From assembly GCA_963827905.1 (NCBI GenBank), contig CAWHCB010000008.1:62001-126000 (forward strand): DNA of 64,000 nt, written 5' to 3'. The stretch comes from JACXTP01 sp963827905. Its GTDB lineage: Archaea > Thermoplasmatota > Thermoplasmata > Methanomassiliicoccales > UBA472. A model generated the notes under the pieces. That model worked only from the letters and a program-made list of their open reading frames with translations, ran no database searches and had not been told where the DNA came from. Below, in pieces: positions 9,616-19,599 of this stretch. Numbering within the stretch: position 1 is the stretch's first letter; the number at the start of each line of letters is the position of its first letter. The translations under genes and the position numbers were made by a program.

Positions 9616-10998
9616 TTGACACCTTCCGCGGTGTCCTCCAAGATGACGCCTTTCTCTGCCAAGGAGTCCCTGATCCGATCGGCCAGGTCATACAGCTTCC
9701 GTTTGCGCAGTTCCTGCCGGATGTTGATGATGACCTCCATGATATCATCGAACTGGTCCGGGCTGTGTTCCATGCCGGGCAGTATTCCCAATATCTGGTC
9801 GAACTCCTCGAAAAGGGCGATTATTCCCTTTGCGCCCTTCTTGCTGAGCATCTCGTGATGCATCAGTTTGTTCGTCTCGCGGGCCAGGTCGAACAGTTCG
9901 GCGATGGCCCCCCGGGTGTTGAAATCGTCGTCCATCTGCTCTAAGAAGCCCGCCTTGGTCTTCTTGATCAGCTCCTCTGAGTCATAACTGCCACTGGCGG
10001 TCTCGAGATAGTCCTTGAGCTCCGTGTAAGTGTGCTGCAGTCGGCGCAGCGAGGCGCATGCCTCGTTAAGGGCGTCCTCGCTGTAGTTGAGCGGTCCACG
10101 ATAATGCGTGTTGAGGAAGTAGAACCTGACCTCCTGGGTGGTGTAGAGGTCCATCACCGTGCGCACGGTGAAGAAGTTCTTCAGGGACTTGGACATCTTG
10201 GCGTCCTGCACCTGCAGCATGCCATTGTGCATCCAATATTTGGAGAGGGGGTGATGGAGCACCGCCTCGGATTGCAGGATCTCGTTCTCGTGATGAGGGA
10301 ATATCAGGTCGTTCCCGCCCCCGTGGATGTCGATCGTCTCGCCCAGGTAGCGGTATATCATGGCCGAGCACTCGATGTGCCATCCCGGCCGGCCATCGCC
10401 CCAGGGGCTGGGCCAGGAGATCTCGCCTGGCTTCGCTCCCTTCCACAGGGCGAAGTCCATGGGGTGGCGCTTCTCCTCCTCCACGCTCACCCTCGCCCCG
10501 GCACTGAGGTCCTCCAGGATGTTGCCGCTGAGCTTTCCGTACTCAGGGAAGTTCTCCACGCTCAGGTAGACGCTACCGTCAGAGGTGACGTAGCCATTGC
10601 CCTCCTCCACGATGCGTTGCACCATCTCTATGATGTCGGCGATGCTCTCGGACGCCTTTGGGTACAGGTCGGCCTTCTTGACCCCAAGCTGCTCCACGTC
10701 CTCGAAGTAATGGTCGATGTACATCTGGGAAAGCTCCAGCGGTTCCAATCCCATCTCCGCTGCCCGGTCGATGATCTTATCGTCCACATCGGTGAAGTTG
10801 GTGACATGGGTGACCTGGTAGCCCTTGTATCTGAGGATACCGCGCCACCATGTCAAATGTGATTATCGAGCGGGCATGGCCCATGTGGATGTCATCATAG
10901 ACGGTGACACCGCAGACGTACATCTTGACCTTCTTGTCCTCGAGGGGCAGGAACGGCTCCTTCTCATTGGTCAGAGTGTTATATATCTCCAGGGTCAA
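9600..10998 (-). CDS. cysS: Cysteinyl-tRNA synthetase (one frameshift)
   Basis: Charges tRNA-Cys with cysteine. The N-terminal fragment from 10998 has MYVCGVTVYDDIHMGHAR with the zinc cysteine and the HIGH-type motif. The main fragment has TNFTDVDDKI, the zinc ligands in WHIECSAM and HGGGNDLIFPHHENE, and KMSKSLKNF. The frame changes near 10834-10836, where one extra C separates ...FDMVARY from LRYKGYQ. Total length of about 466 residues is normal for the family. It is 33 bases behind cysE. A tRNA-Cys gene lies 4 kb away at 15072-15159. Confidence 0.95.
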
Positions 10999-11031
10999 GG
11001 TGAGCGCCTCTGACCCTCGATGAAAATAATA

Positions 11032-11679
11032 TTATTTCCCCTTTTCGAGGGCTTTCTCTATGCGTTCTATCCTCTCGTCCAATAATGTGAGCTGGTTGCT
11101 CAGGTTCATGATCATGTCGGGAAGCGGATCGGGGAGCTGGTCGTGCCTAAGGTCCACCTTGACCGGCATCCCCTCCTTCTTGACCACCCTGCCTGGAACG
11201 CCCACCACGGTGCAGTTGGGCGGGACGTCCTTGACCACGACGGAACCGGCACCGATCTTGACATTGTCACCGATGGTGATGTCACCCAGCACAACCGCGT
11301 GCGCCCCAATGGTCACATTGTTCCCGATGGTGGGATGACGTTTCACCTTGGAGGAGGCCACCCCACCCAACGTAACTCCCTGCCACAACGATACGTTGTC
11401 ACCGATGATGGTGGTCTCCCCGATGACCACGCCGGTGGCGTGGTCGATGAAGAACCCTTTGCCCAATGTCGCCCCGGGATGGATGTCCGCTCCGGTGATC
11501 CATCGAGCGAAGTAGTTGATGGCCCGGGCCATCATGAAGTTGCCTTTCTTGTATTGACGATTGGAGATGCGCTGGAGCAGTATGGCGTGGAGGCCTGGGC
11601 TGAAGTAGAAGGCCTCGTTGAACGATTTGGCCGCGGGGTCCCGCTCCATCACGGTGTAGACGTCTTCCTTCCAGCTCAT
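11032..11679 (-). CDS. cysE: Serine O-acetyltransferase
   Basis: 215 residues with left-handed beta-helix hexapeptide repeats through residues 60-170 (IHPGATLGKGFFIDHATGVVIGE, TIGNNVTIGAHAVVLG). It makes O-acetylserine from serine and acetyl-CoA for cysteine synthesis. The C-terminal tail (LLDERIERIEKALEKGK) looks like a short coiled coil. The catalytic histidine region DHATGVVIGET is intact. It starts 3 bases after the cysK stop, so the two enzymes of the pathway are coupled. Confidence 0.95.
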   Translation of the reverse strand: MSWKEDVYTVMERDPAAKSFNEAFYFSPGLHAILLQRISNRQYKKGNFMMARAINYFARWITGADIHPGATLGKGFFIDHATGVVIGETTIIGDNVSLWQGVTLGGVASSKVKRHPTIGNNVTIGAHAVVLGDITIGDNVKIGAGSVVVKDVPPNCTVVGVPGRVVKKEGMPVKVDLRHDQLPDPLPDMIMNLSNQLTLLDERIERIEKALEKGK

Positions 11680-11682
11680 ACC

Positions 11683-12598
11683 CTAGTCAGAAAATAGGTC
11701 AGTGCTCAAATATCTTTCTCCGGTGTCCGGAAGTATGGCCAGCACCTTCTTCCCTGCCCCTAATTGCTGAGCGAACTCCATCGCGACATGCAAGGCCGCC
11801 CCGCTCGAGATGCCGGCCAGAATGCCCTCCTCCTTGGCGAGTCTACGGGTCATGGCGATGGCTTCCTCGTCCTTGACCCCGACCACCCATTCCACCACCG
11901 TCCGGTCGTAGACCTTGGGCACGAAGCCAGCGCCGATGCCTTGGATGCGGTGCGGTCCGGGCCGGCCGTGGCTGAGCACGGGCGATGCCGATGGCTCCAC
12001 CCCGATGATCCAGGCACCGGTCTTCCTTTCCTTGATGGCCCTCCCCACGCCGGTGATGGTGCCCCCGGTCCCGATCCCCATCACGATGGCGTTGACGTCC
12101 GGAAGGTCGGCCAATATCTCCTGGGCGGTGGTACGGTAATGGGCATCAGGATTGGCACTGTTCTCGAACTGCATGGGGAGGAAGCTCCCTTCCTTTGAAA
12201 GGCACACTTCTCGAGCTTTTGCCACCGCACCCGGCCATGCCCTCCCCGGCCGGGGTGAGGATTATCTCGGCCCCTAGCGCCTTGAGAAGCTTCCTCCTCT
12301 CTTGGCTCATGCTCTCTGGCATGGTGAGTATGAGGTGGTAACCCTTGGCCGCGCAGACCATGGCCAATCCGATGCCTGTGTTTCCGGACGTAGGCTCGAC
12401 GACGCACATTCCCGGTTTCAGCCTACCGGCCCTCTCTGCCTCCTCGATCATGGCCAGAGCGGCCCTGTCCTTGATGGAATGGGTGGGATTGAAGGATTCC
12501 AGTTTGACATACACCTCGGCCGAGCCTGATGGCACCATGTTGTTCAATCTCACCATCGGCGTCCGACCCACTGTCTGAAGGATGCTGTCATAGAGCAT
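11683..12598 (-). CDS. cysK: O-acetylserine sulfhydrylase (cysteine synthase), one frameshift
   Basis: PLP enzyme that replaces the acetyl group of O-acetylserine with sulfide. The N-terminal fragment shows the PLP lysine in NPTHSIKDRAA and the substrate loop EPTSGNTGIGLA; the second fragment shows the phosphate-binding GIGTGGTITGVG and GISSGAALH. The frame changes at a GGG run near 12230-12232, where removing one G joins EGMAG to AVAKAREV. Length after correction is about 304 residues, normal for the family. The ATG at 12598 follows GAGG by eight bases. First gene of cysK-cysE-cysS. Confidence 0.95.
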
Positions 12599-12697
12599 GA
12601 TATCGCCCTCGATATAGCGCGTCAGGGTAATTACTGATTCGCCCGAACCTAGCATTTGAGTATCGGTCCATCCATTCCATTCCACAGAGGTGCGATA

Positions 12698-13234
12698 ATG
12701 GAGCTCATGGATGTGCTGAGGGAGAGGAAGAGCGTGCGCAGTTTCCGAGAAGGCGAGGTGGAGAAGGAGAAACTGAACGTGGTCTTGGAGGCGGCGAGGT
12801 TGGCCCCCTCCTGGCAGAACAAACAATGCTGGAGCTTTATCGTGGTCAGTGATAAAGAGGTCATCAAGAGGCTTGGGGGCAATGTCAACGGCTGGCTCAA
12901 GGGCGCCCCCTGGCCATCGTCGCCTGCGGAGACCCGAGACAGAGCGGCGATAGGAACGGTATCCAATATTACTTGGTGGACGTCAGCATCGCCATGCAGC
13001 AGCTGGTCCTGGCCGCCACCGACCTTGGGCTCGGGACCTGTTGGTTGGGGGTCTTCGACGAGGCGACACGTTAAGCAGACCCTAGGCATTCCCGATGGCA
13101 TCAAGGTGGTGGCCATCACCCCCTTGGGCTACCCGGCGGAGAAGGAGGGCCTGAGGGACAGGATGACCCGTACCCTCATCGGCAGCAAGAACCGCAAAGA
13201 TATGGCCGAGATAGTCCACCACGAAAGATGGTGA
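12698..13234 (+). CDS. Nitroreductase-family flavoprotein (two compensating frameshifts)
   Basis: About 178 residues. FMN-binding nitroreductase motifs are visible: RKSVRSFREGEV at residues 9-20, ARLAPSWQNKQCW, and the C-terminal LGYPAEKE. The middle is out of frame between about 12908 (a C missing from a C-run) and 13068 (an extra C); the correct frame there reads LAIVACGDPRQSG...QQLVLAATDLGLGTCWLG. Members reduce nitro groups, quinones or dehalogenate; the substrate is not evident. The ATG at 12698 follows AGAGGTG. It diverges from cysK. Confidence 0.88.
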   Translation: MELMDVLRERKSVRSFREGEVEKEKLNVVLEAARLAPSWQNKQCWSFIVVSDKEVIKRLGGNVNGWLKGAPWPSSPAETRDRAAIGTVSNITWWTSASPCSSWSWPPPTLGSGPVGWGSSTRRHVKQTLGIPDGIKVVAITPLGYPAEKEGLRDRMTRTLIGSKNRKDMAEIVHHERW

Positions 13235-13284
13235 GATGGTTTGAAAGCCTCAAATAGAGGTGGATGAGAGGCCGGTCGAGGACC

Positions 13285-14415
13285 ATGCTCACCTCTGACG
13301 ACATCAAGAAATTTTGCCGTTCCATCGACATCGACCTGGTCGGCGTGACCGATGCCCAGCCATTCTCCAGATGGCGAAAGGAGATGGGGCTCGGCCTAAG
13401 GAACGGTTGGGTGAGGGTTCCGCCGTCCATGTTGCCTAACGACGACGATTCGATGGAGACCTGGGCCGACCCGAGGCGTTCCCTGCCCTCCGCCCGGTCC
13501 ATCATCGTCATCGGGATCAGGTATCTAACTCCCGTTCCTGGAGTAGGAGTGGAGATGTGCTAGGAGGGAAGGTGGCCAGAGAACACTGGTATGATTTCTA
13601 TCCTTACCTTGATGGCAAGAAGGACCTCCTCATCGAATATCTAAGGGGAAATGGGGCCGAGGCCATCGATGTCAAATTGCCTGTCAAGGCGGCGGCCCAT
13701 CGTTCTGGGGTGGGCGTTTATGGCAAGAACACCAACATCCAGAACGAGGACTTCGGATCTTGGCTCCTGTTCCGGACCGTGGTCACGGACCTGGAGCTCA
13801 GGCCGGACGAGGAATCGGAACCGCGATGCGGCGCCTGCCAACGATGCCTCCGCCTCTGTCCCACCAAAGCCATAAAGGAACCTTACGTGCTCGATTCCGG
13901 TCGCTGCCTTTCCACCATCCTCTCCTCACCTGGTCCAGTGCCTGTCGAGCACAGGGAGGCGGTAGGTATGAGGATATTGGGATGCGACCTGTGCCAAGAG
14001 GTCTGCCCCCGCAATGAGTCGGTCCCGCCATTGATCGACCTGGAGAACCGCTTCAGTGTCGGCATGGGCGACGGTTTGGATCTGCGCTGGGTAGCAAAAG
14101 CAGAGCCCAGAGGAGCTCAGAGGATTGTTGGCACGGTCCGGAAATCCCTCTCTGGACCCCGAACTGCTGCGACGCAACGCCATGATCGCCATGGGCAATT
14201 CGGGGGACATCTCTTTCATAGAGACCCTTGAGGGGTCCCTGTCCGACCGACAACCACTGGTTCGAGGTCACGCGGCATGGGCTTTGGCCATGTTAGGCTC
14301 GAAGGACAGCGTGCCTGTCCTGAGCGCCATGGTCGGGACCGAGCCCGACCCTCAGGTTCGGGACGAGTTGGAATGGGCTTTGTCAAGATTGATGGAGAAC
14401 CGAACAGTTGCTTAG
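13285..14415 (+). CDS. QueG-like iron-sulfur/cobalamin reductase with HEAT tail (two frameshifts)
   Basis: Assembled length about 376 residues, as in epoxyqueuosine reductase QueG. The N-terminal DUF1730-like part has RSIIVIGIRY and the conserved YGKNTNIQ; two 4Fe-4S motifs follow (CGACQRCLRLCPTKAI and CDLCQEVCPRN), then a HEAT-like repeat tail (LVRGHAAWALAMLGS). Frames change near 13555 and at an AAAA run near 14097. QueG makes queuosine in bacterial tRNA; archaea make archaeosine instead, so the substrate here is probably different. The ATG at 13285 follows GAGG. Confidence 0.85.
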
Positions 14416-14484
14416 ATCAAATCCTCACCAAAAAGAGATATGGGTGTGGAGGCAATGCCGCCATCATCTAGATGGAGGAAGAGG

Positions 14485-15048
14485 ATGAACGCGTCTGAAC
14501 ATGTCCAATGGGAAAGACTGGAACCAGAACCGGAGGATGCGGCGGCAAAAGGCAAGGCGATCAAGGTATCGATCGTGGTGGACATCATCGCCCTGGCCAT
14601 GGTGGGCTACGGCCTCTTCATCCTGCCCGAGGGGGAGTCCTTGGGGGCTTTGAGGTATTTGTTCCTGGTCATTTTGGCGGTCATGGCCATGTTCCAGATT
14701 ATGTTCATGTCCTATTCCTTCTCACCGATAACCAAGCCCCTGCTGGTGTATTCCGATGGGCTAGTGCCGCCCCAGAGCGTTCTGGGCAAGGTCAAGGGCG
14801 TGCCGGAGTTCCTGCCGCGGGAGCAGATCGAGAGCTTGGAATTGGTGATCTTCCGATTCATCAAGGAAGGCAACGCACGGTCTGCGGAGATGATGAAGAT
14901 CAACCCCCGAATGAAACTGAGGGCGAACCTGAGGAATGGGAAGAAAATTAGCCTTGCCGAGCGTAGGCCAGAAGCGATCCGCGGCGTGTCAGAACGGATG
15001 GGTTCCTCTTGGGGCGTTCCAATCAAAGAGATGTTCATCGACGTCTGA
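14485..15048 (+). CDS. Membrane protein of unknown function
   Basis: 187 residues. Two hydrophobic helices at about residues 28-46 and 54-75 are followed by a soluble C-terminal half with basic character (RMKLRANLRNGKKISLAERRPEAIRG), a layout like small proteins with a PH-like domain after two membrane spans. No family is recognised. The ATG at 14485 is preceded by GGAGGAAGAGG. It follows the QueG-like gene by 69 bases. Confidence 0.65.
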   Translation: MNASEHVQWERLEPEPEDAAAKGKAIKVSIVVDIIALAMVGYGLFILPEGESLGALRYLFLVILAVMAMFQIMFMSYSFSPITKPLLVYSDGLVPPQSVLGKVKGVPEFLPREQIESLELVIFRFIKEGNARSAEMMKINPRMKLRANLRNGKKISLAERRPEAIRGVSERMGSSWGVPIKEMFIDV

Positions 15049-15071
15049 GAGCGGGAAAATGGAAGGGAAAG

Positions 15072-15159
15072 TGGAGCCGGGACCGCGATTTGAACACGGG
15101 TATGCGGATATCCGCCATATGGGCTGCAGTCCGCCACATGGCCGCTCTGTCATCCCGGC
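15072..15159 (-). tRNA. tRNA-Cys (GCA) with a 14-base intron, CCA encoded
   Basis: Acceptor GCCGGGA pairs with TCCCGGC, the discriminator is U, and CCA is encoded at 15074-15072. The T arm is CCGTG-TTCAAAT-CGCGG. The anticodon stem GCGGA pairs with TCCGC only if CCCATATGGCGGAT is removed after base 37, leaving the loop CTGCAGA. The pre-tRNA can form the archaeal bulge-helix-bulge: AG^C bulge, CUGC:GCGG four-pair helix (with one U-G), AU^A bulge. The position is the canonical 37/38 site. U73 and GCA are cysteine identity elements. Confidence 0.92.
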
Positions 15160-15179
15160 CTGACCAGGCTGATTCCATC

Positions 15180-15192
15180 CGGGATATTAAAC
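15180..15192 (-). promoter_or_regulatory. TATA box of tRNA-Cys
   Basis: The minus strand reads GGTTTAATATCCC, centred about 27 bases before the first base of the tRNA, the expected archaeal spacing. Confidence 0.55.
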
Positions 15193-15243
15193 CTTTATTC
15201 CTGGTTATGCGGGTTGGATACTATGTTGGACTGACCGGACGTA

Positions 15244-16129
15244 TCATGCATTTTGCTCGGTCGCCCCTTTCAGACCGCATTTCTCTTTATCCTCGACATG
15301 TATGATGACCGTGATGCCTGGTACTTCCCTTTCCAGGTCCTTCTCGATCCTCTCGGTCAGTTCGTGTGCTTCCTTCACCGTGCGATCGCCGTCCACGCAC
15401 ACCTTCATCTCCGCGAACACCGTGTCTCCGCTCTTGCGGGTCTTGAGATCATGATATTCCAATGAGGAGTGGTCCCTTTTCATTACCTCGGCGATCTTTT
15501 GCTCTGACTCAGGGCAGCGGTGGTCCATGAGATCGTTGCTCGATTTCCTGAGCAGGCCGATGCCCATCTTGATGATGAGCGCGGCCACCACCAGCGCCAT
15601 CAAAGGGTCCAATATGGTATACCCGGTTACGCTGGCGATGAAGAGCCCTACCACCACTCCGACGCGATGAAAGTACGTCCGAAAGTAGGTGCTTGGAATC
15701 ACCCTCCATTGCGATGGACCCTGACCGCTTTGATTCCTTCCAGAGCGAATAGGACAGCAAGGCGTTCAGCCCCGTGGCCGAAAGCGATATGACGAGCGCC
15801 AGGTCCACGGAGCTCAGTTCTACTGGATCGAATATTCGGCCCAGGCTAGCCTCGATGATCAAGAAGGCGGCCACCAGGACCAACATGCCTTCGATCAGGC
15901 AGGAGATGTTCTCGGCCCTCTTATGACCGAACTCGTGCTCGGCATCAGGCGGTCTGGCCGCGATCCTCAAGGAGAAAAGCAACATGATCGACGCCACTAT
16001 GTTGATGATCGATTCCAGTGCGTCTGAGAGGAGAGCTATGGAGTTGGAAACGAAATAGGCGCTGAGCTTGATCATGAAAACAACGATGCCTCCAAGCACC
16101 GCGACCAAGGCCAGCTGGTTCTTGTCCAT
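15244..16129 (-). CDS. Cation diffusion facilitator (one frameshift)
   Basis: CDF proteins export divalent metals (Zn, Fe, Mn, Co) by proton exchange. About 294 residues. The metal site motif SDALES is in helix II, and the partner in helix V falls near the break (LSDVLSS). The C-terminal cytosolic domain is complete (FAEMKVCVDGDRTVKEAHELTERIE). The frame changes near 15675. The ATG at 16129 follows GGAGG, which decides it over an upstream in-frame ATG at 16186. An iron uptake operon is 8 kb away, but the transported metal cannot be told. Confidence 0.88.
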
Positions 16130-16166
16130 TGCCTCCTGATGTTTTACTAAGATATTAAGATGACTG

Positions 16167-17105
16167 TCAGAGCCTGACCTCGCCATCCCCTTGCGCCTTG
16201 CGGGACTTCGATGGCCTGGTCTCTGCCTGACGCAATATCTCCACCGGGTCCTTTTCCTTGGCCTTCTTCGCGTGCCGGCTTGGGCTTTGGCCTCTTGGCC
16301 TCCTCCCTCCAGGCCTGTACCGATTCGGTCGCCGCCAGGTCCATGGCGTCGGATATGGACTTCAATGCCTCCACCTTATGCACGAGCTCCTCGTACTTCA
16401 TGATCTTGGAGTTCCTCTGGTTGGCACCGTAACCTACGCAACCGTTCGTGAAGACGATGAAATCCAGGTGCGCCACCGAGTTGCGGAGCTGTCTGTCGCA
16501 CGCCTCCACGATGAACCCGAAGCCGTTCTCCTCCAGGAAACGAAGCTTGTTCCATAGGCTGTCCTCCTCGATCATGCCCAGCGAACCGCCTTGATGGCCG
16601 TGCTCGCTCACCGCCTTGGACGACCGATATGTCGCGCCGGCCTTGGTCAGGAGATAGGCCACTAGGTTCACTTGGGCGGTATAGACGCCCTCTACCAACA
16701 ACAGGTAATAGTTCAAGCAGGAGTCGGCTCTGCTCCTCCGGCGTGTGGTCCTTGACATTGTAGGCATACCGGAGCATGATGATGTAGAGCTCCAGTGGTG
16801 TTGTGCATCTTGGCCTTGATCTGAGGCTCCAAATGCGAGTGCACCACCTCGTCCGCCTCTCCGTCCATACCCTTCGTCACCAACTTCTGCACCGGACCTT
16901 TCACGACCCGTAAAAGTGCCGGGTCGGGACCAGGGAAGAGCTTTTTCCAGTTGTCCTCAATGTAGCGGGCGCGGTCCTTCACCTTCATCTTAGGCAGGGC
17001 ATCGGCCTTCTCCGGCTGCACCAGACGCAGCCTCTCCATGAAAAGACGTTCCCTGATGGTGCTGACGCTGACCTCCAAACCTTCGTGCATCGCCATCCCT
17101 GACAT
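16167..17105 (-). CDS. HEPN-like helical protein (about three frameshifts)
   Basis: Not recognised at family level. Rebuilt across frames it has about 312 residues: a charged N-terminus (RERLFMERLRLVQPEKADALPKMK, residues 17-40), a helical middle with QVNLVAYLLTKAG, and the segment CDRQLRNSVAHLDF, which matches the R-x4-H motif of HEPN domains. A lysine-rich tail ends EVRL. Frames change near 16797, 16725 and 16280. HEPN proteins are often RNases, but this one has no toxin-antitoxin neighbour that I can see, so an immunity role is only a possibility. Confidence 0.5.
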
Positions 17106-17216
17106 CCTGAATGTCCCTTTTGATATATTTCCGTTTAGACATTTAATAAAATGATCGGATGAATGAAGGTTGGGGCTCCTTTTTTATGGGATCATCGATG
17201 GTCATTCCATATGACC

Positions 17217-18098
17217 CTATGAGACCGGGCTCTCCTTCTTCGGGGCTGAACCCTCGTCGGATTTCTTCCTCCCCCATTCCCCGGCCAAGATCATCAACAT
17301 GACTAGCCCGACCAATGAGACGACGAGCACCGTCACACCGACCATCGGCCTATCCTGGAAATTGACAGTGGCCGTCAGTATGCCAGCTGCGATATTGCGC
17401 TGCGCTGTGCCTAAGGCGGACACCCGTTTCGTCCCTTGATCCTTTCCACCTAGGAAATAACCGATGACAAGCGCGATCGCGATAAAGAATATCGCGAATC
17501 CTATCGTTCCAGTTCCGAACGTATCGATGATCTGCTCCCAGAACTGGGCAAAGAAGAGGAACAACAATGCGAAAAGGCTGATCGTCGTCACGGAATTGAG
17601 GAGCTTCGCGGCGTGGTCTGCAAAGTCCGGATATCTTTGCTTGATGAACAACGCTATCCCCAAAGGGGTCAGCATCAGGAATATCAATGGCTTTGCCACG
17701 TCCCAAGGATTTATCTTGACGCCCTCGACGATCAGCGGTAGCACCAATGGAAGCACCATGATCGACACCACCATCAACATGGTCATCAAGCCAACCGCGT
17801 AGGCTATGTTCCCTTTTGCGAACTGCGTCAACTTGGGGAGGAACGGCGCCCCTGCTGCCAATGCAAGAATGTAGAACCCTATCTTTACATCATCTGGCAG
17901 GTCTAGCACCGAACCGGTCCCGATGATGATGGCAGGGACGATAACGAAATTACCGATGAGACCTAACAGGTCAAGCCTCCAATCCTTCAACGGCTGGACG
18001 ATCATGTTCAACGTCAGGCTGAATCCCATCGCCAGCATGCTTCCGACCACGAAAAGAAGCCCAAATACCTGTAACAATACGATCAACGCATCGGCCAT
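17217..18098 (-). CDS. BASS-family sodium-dependent transporter
   Basis: 293 residues with about nine to ten membrane helices. The bile acid:sodium symporter fold is indicated by the N-terminal GSMLAMGFSLT, IGNFVIVPAIIIG and the later TAQRNIAAGILTATVNF, which resembles the family's conserved cation-site helix. Members import organic anions such as keto acids or arsenite-related solutes. The substrate is unknown. The tail after residue 272 is polar and lies in the cytosol or outside. A TATA-like ATTGATAAATAG lies about 50 bases upstream. Confidence 0.8.
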   Translation of the reverse strand: MADALIVLLQVFGLLFVVGSMLAMGFSLTLNMIVQPLKDWRLDLLGLIGNFVIVPAIIIGTGSVLDLPDDVKIGFYILALAAGAPFLPKLTQFAKGNIAYAVGLMTMLMVVSIMVLPLVLPLIVEGVKINPWDVAKPLIFLMLTPLGIALFIKQRYPDFADHAAKLLNSVTTISLFALLFLFFAQFWEQIIDTFGTGTIGFAIFFIAIALVIGYFLGGKDQGTKRVSALGTAQRNIAAGILTATVNFQDRPMVGVTVLVVSLVGLVMLMILAGEWGRKKSDEGSAPKKESPVS

Positions 18099-18268
18099 GA
18101 GACCCCCCCACTAGAGGTTGATCCATAATCCTACCCCCCTCTATTTATCAATGTCATTAGTGACACCATTCCTGCGTGGGGCGCATTATTCGACCCTTGG
18201 GAGGATCGAACAGTAAGCCCATCACCCTATCCAGATATGAGAAATAATGGAATTGACAATATGCCATC

Positions 18269-19123
18269 GATGATTCCCGATCATTGCAAGGACGTCTCAC
18301 TGCGCCAGGTGGACTTCCCCCTGACCGAGGAGCAATATCGTTGAGAAGGCCTTGGGCATGAAGGCCTACACCAGGACTGACTATCATGGTCCTCAGATAC
18401 GGGAACGACACGGCCGTGATCAGGGTTGAAAAGGCAAAGGGCAAGGAGCTCTTCCGCGACATCGTCGATGTCGAGATAGTATCACTTCCAAGCGATTCGG
18501 TCTTCATCGAGGACGACGGCATAGATGTGCTGAACGTCTCCCAGATGGCAGAACAGGTCGTCAAGAACGACGGAAGGACCGTCGTGGTATCAGGCATGTT
18601 CAACCACGTGTCATTCCTTAAGGTCGAACGGGTCCTGAGGTTGAGGATATTGGACGTCGTACCACCAAGACCTTCCAAGCTCTCCGTGCTGGTGGGACGG
18701 GCACTGTCCACCGGGCTGGTGGAACTTCCCATCGTCCCATTGGTGGAGGACATAGACCTGAACGAGATGGAGGCCCGGGTGCGCACCGAGGCGGTGATGT
18801 TCCCCTGCCGGGCCTCCGGACTGCGCTCACGCAAGAAGGTGTTCTACCTGGATGAGACGCCGGACCTGGACCTTGAGGAGGTGACCTTGGTGGGATGCGA
18901 CCTCTCCCGCCGTATCTTCCGTTCCGTGTACGGATACGACCCGGAGTCCGTGGACATGTGCCCCAAGAACCTGGTGATGGATGATGGTGTCCCCACGATC
19001 ATCAAATGTTGCAAGGTGAAGGAGGGTCATGAGGTGCATGGCAGCATAGCCATGGTGCCCTGGGGGGCGACCACCTTGGAGGTCGCGGCGGCCATAAACG
19101 CCTTATTTTCGGACCGTCGTTGA
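18269..19123 (+). CDS. Conserved protein of unknown function (two frameshifts)
   Basis: The protein is about 284 residues when the pieces MIPDHCKDVSLRQVDFPL, VEKALGMKAYTRTDY and the long frame from 18386 are joined; frames change near 18338 and 18384. It has an acidic middle (VEDIDLNEMEARVRTEAVMFPCRASGLRSRK is the flanking region) and cysteines in DMCPKN and IKCCKV that could bind metal or a cluster. There is no signal peptide or membrane helix. I do not recognise the family. Its 3' end overlaps the convergent next gene by 21 bases. Confidence 0.6.
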
Positions 19124-19565
19124 ACTCCCCCGCTTCTGTTGCCCGAGATTCTGCGCATGGCGCATGGCACGGAACGCCTCCTCGGGACGGTCAAGCTTGA
19201 ACAGGGCCTCGGACCGTACGTACCAGCAGTCGACATCCTCGGGGTAGAGGTCCAGGTGGACATCGAGGAAGTCCAACGCCTGTCTGGTATCGACCCGACC
19301 TCAGCATCTCCCGGGCCTTCTGGGCAGCGGACTTCCGCTGCTCGATCAAACGGGACATCTCCTCGCTGGAACTTTTCAAGATGACGTCCACGGCATTGTC
19401 CGTCAGCCAAGGATACTGGCACTTCAATTTCTCCCGTAACTTCATCGCCTCGTTCGGTCGTACCTTGGCCGTGCCTTCCTCAAAGAGCGAGGTCGGTATG
19501 TTCAGCTCCATGTTGCCATGGATGACCTTTATGAAATGAGCTGGGCGGCCTGCGGGCTTGTCCAT
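19103..19565 (-). CDS. TPR-like protein of unknown function (one frameshift)
   Basis: About 153 residues. The first part is helical (EAMKLREKLKCQYPWLTDNAVDVILKS is broken here as EAMKLREKLK then WLTDNAVDVILKS). After a frame change near 19295 the C-terminus reads LDLYPEDVDCWYVRSEALFKL and PEEAFRAMRHA, which looks like one or two tetratricopeptide repeats. The frame with this repeat ends at 19103. The function is unknown; such repeats mediate protein contacts. Its promoter region is shared with the divergent AksA-like gene. Confidence 0.55.
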
Positions 19566-19599
19566 GGGATCCTTGGACCTCGGAGGTATTTGCCCCTGA

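Noticed and set aside
12698..14415. Stop-codon recoding (pyrrolysine at TAG or selenocysteine at TGA) as the cause of broken genes
   Set aside because: At the breaks the conserved sequence continues in a different frame, not in the same frame after a stop, so readthrough cannot explain them.
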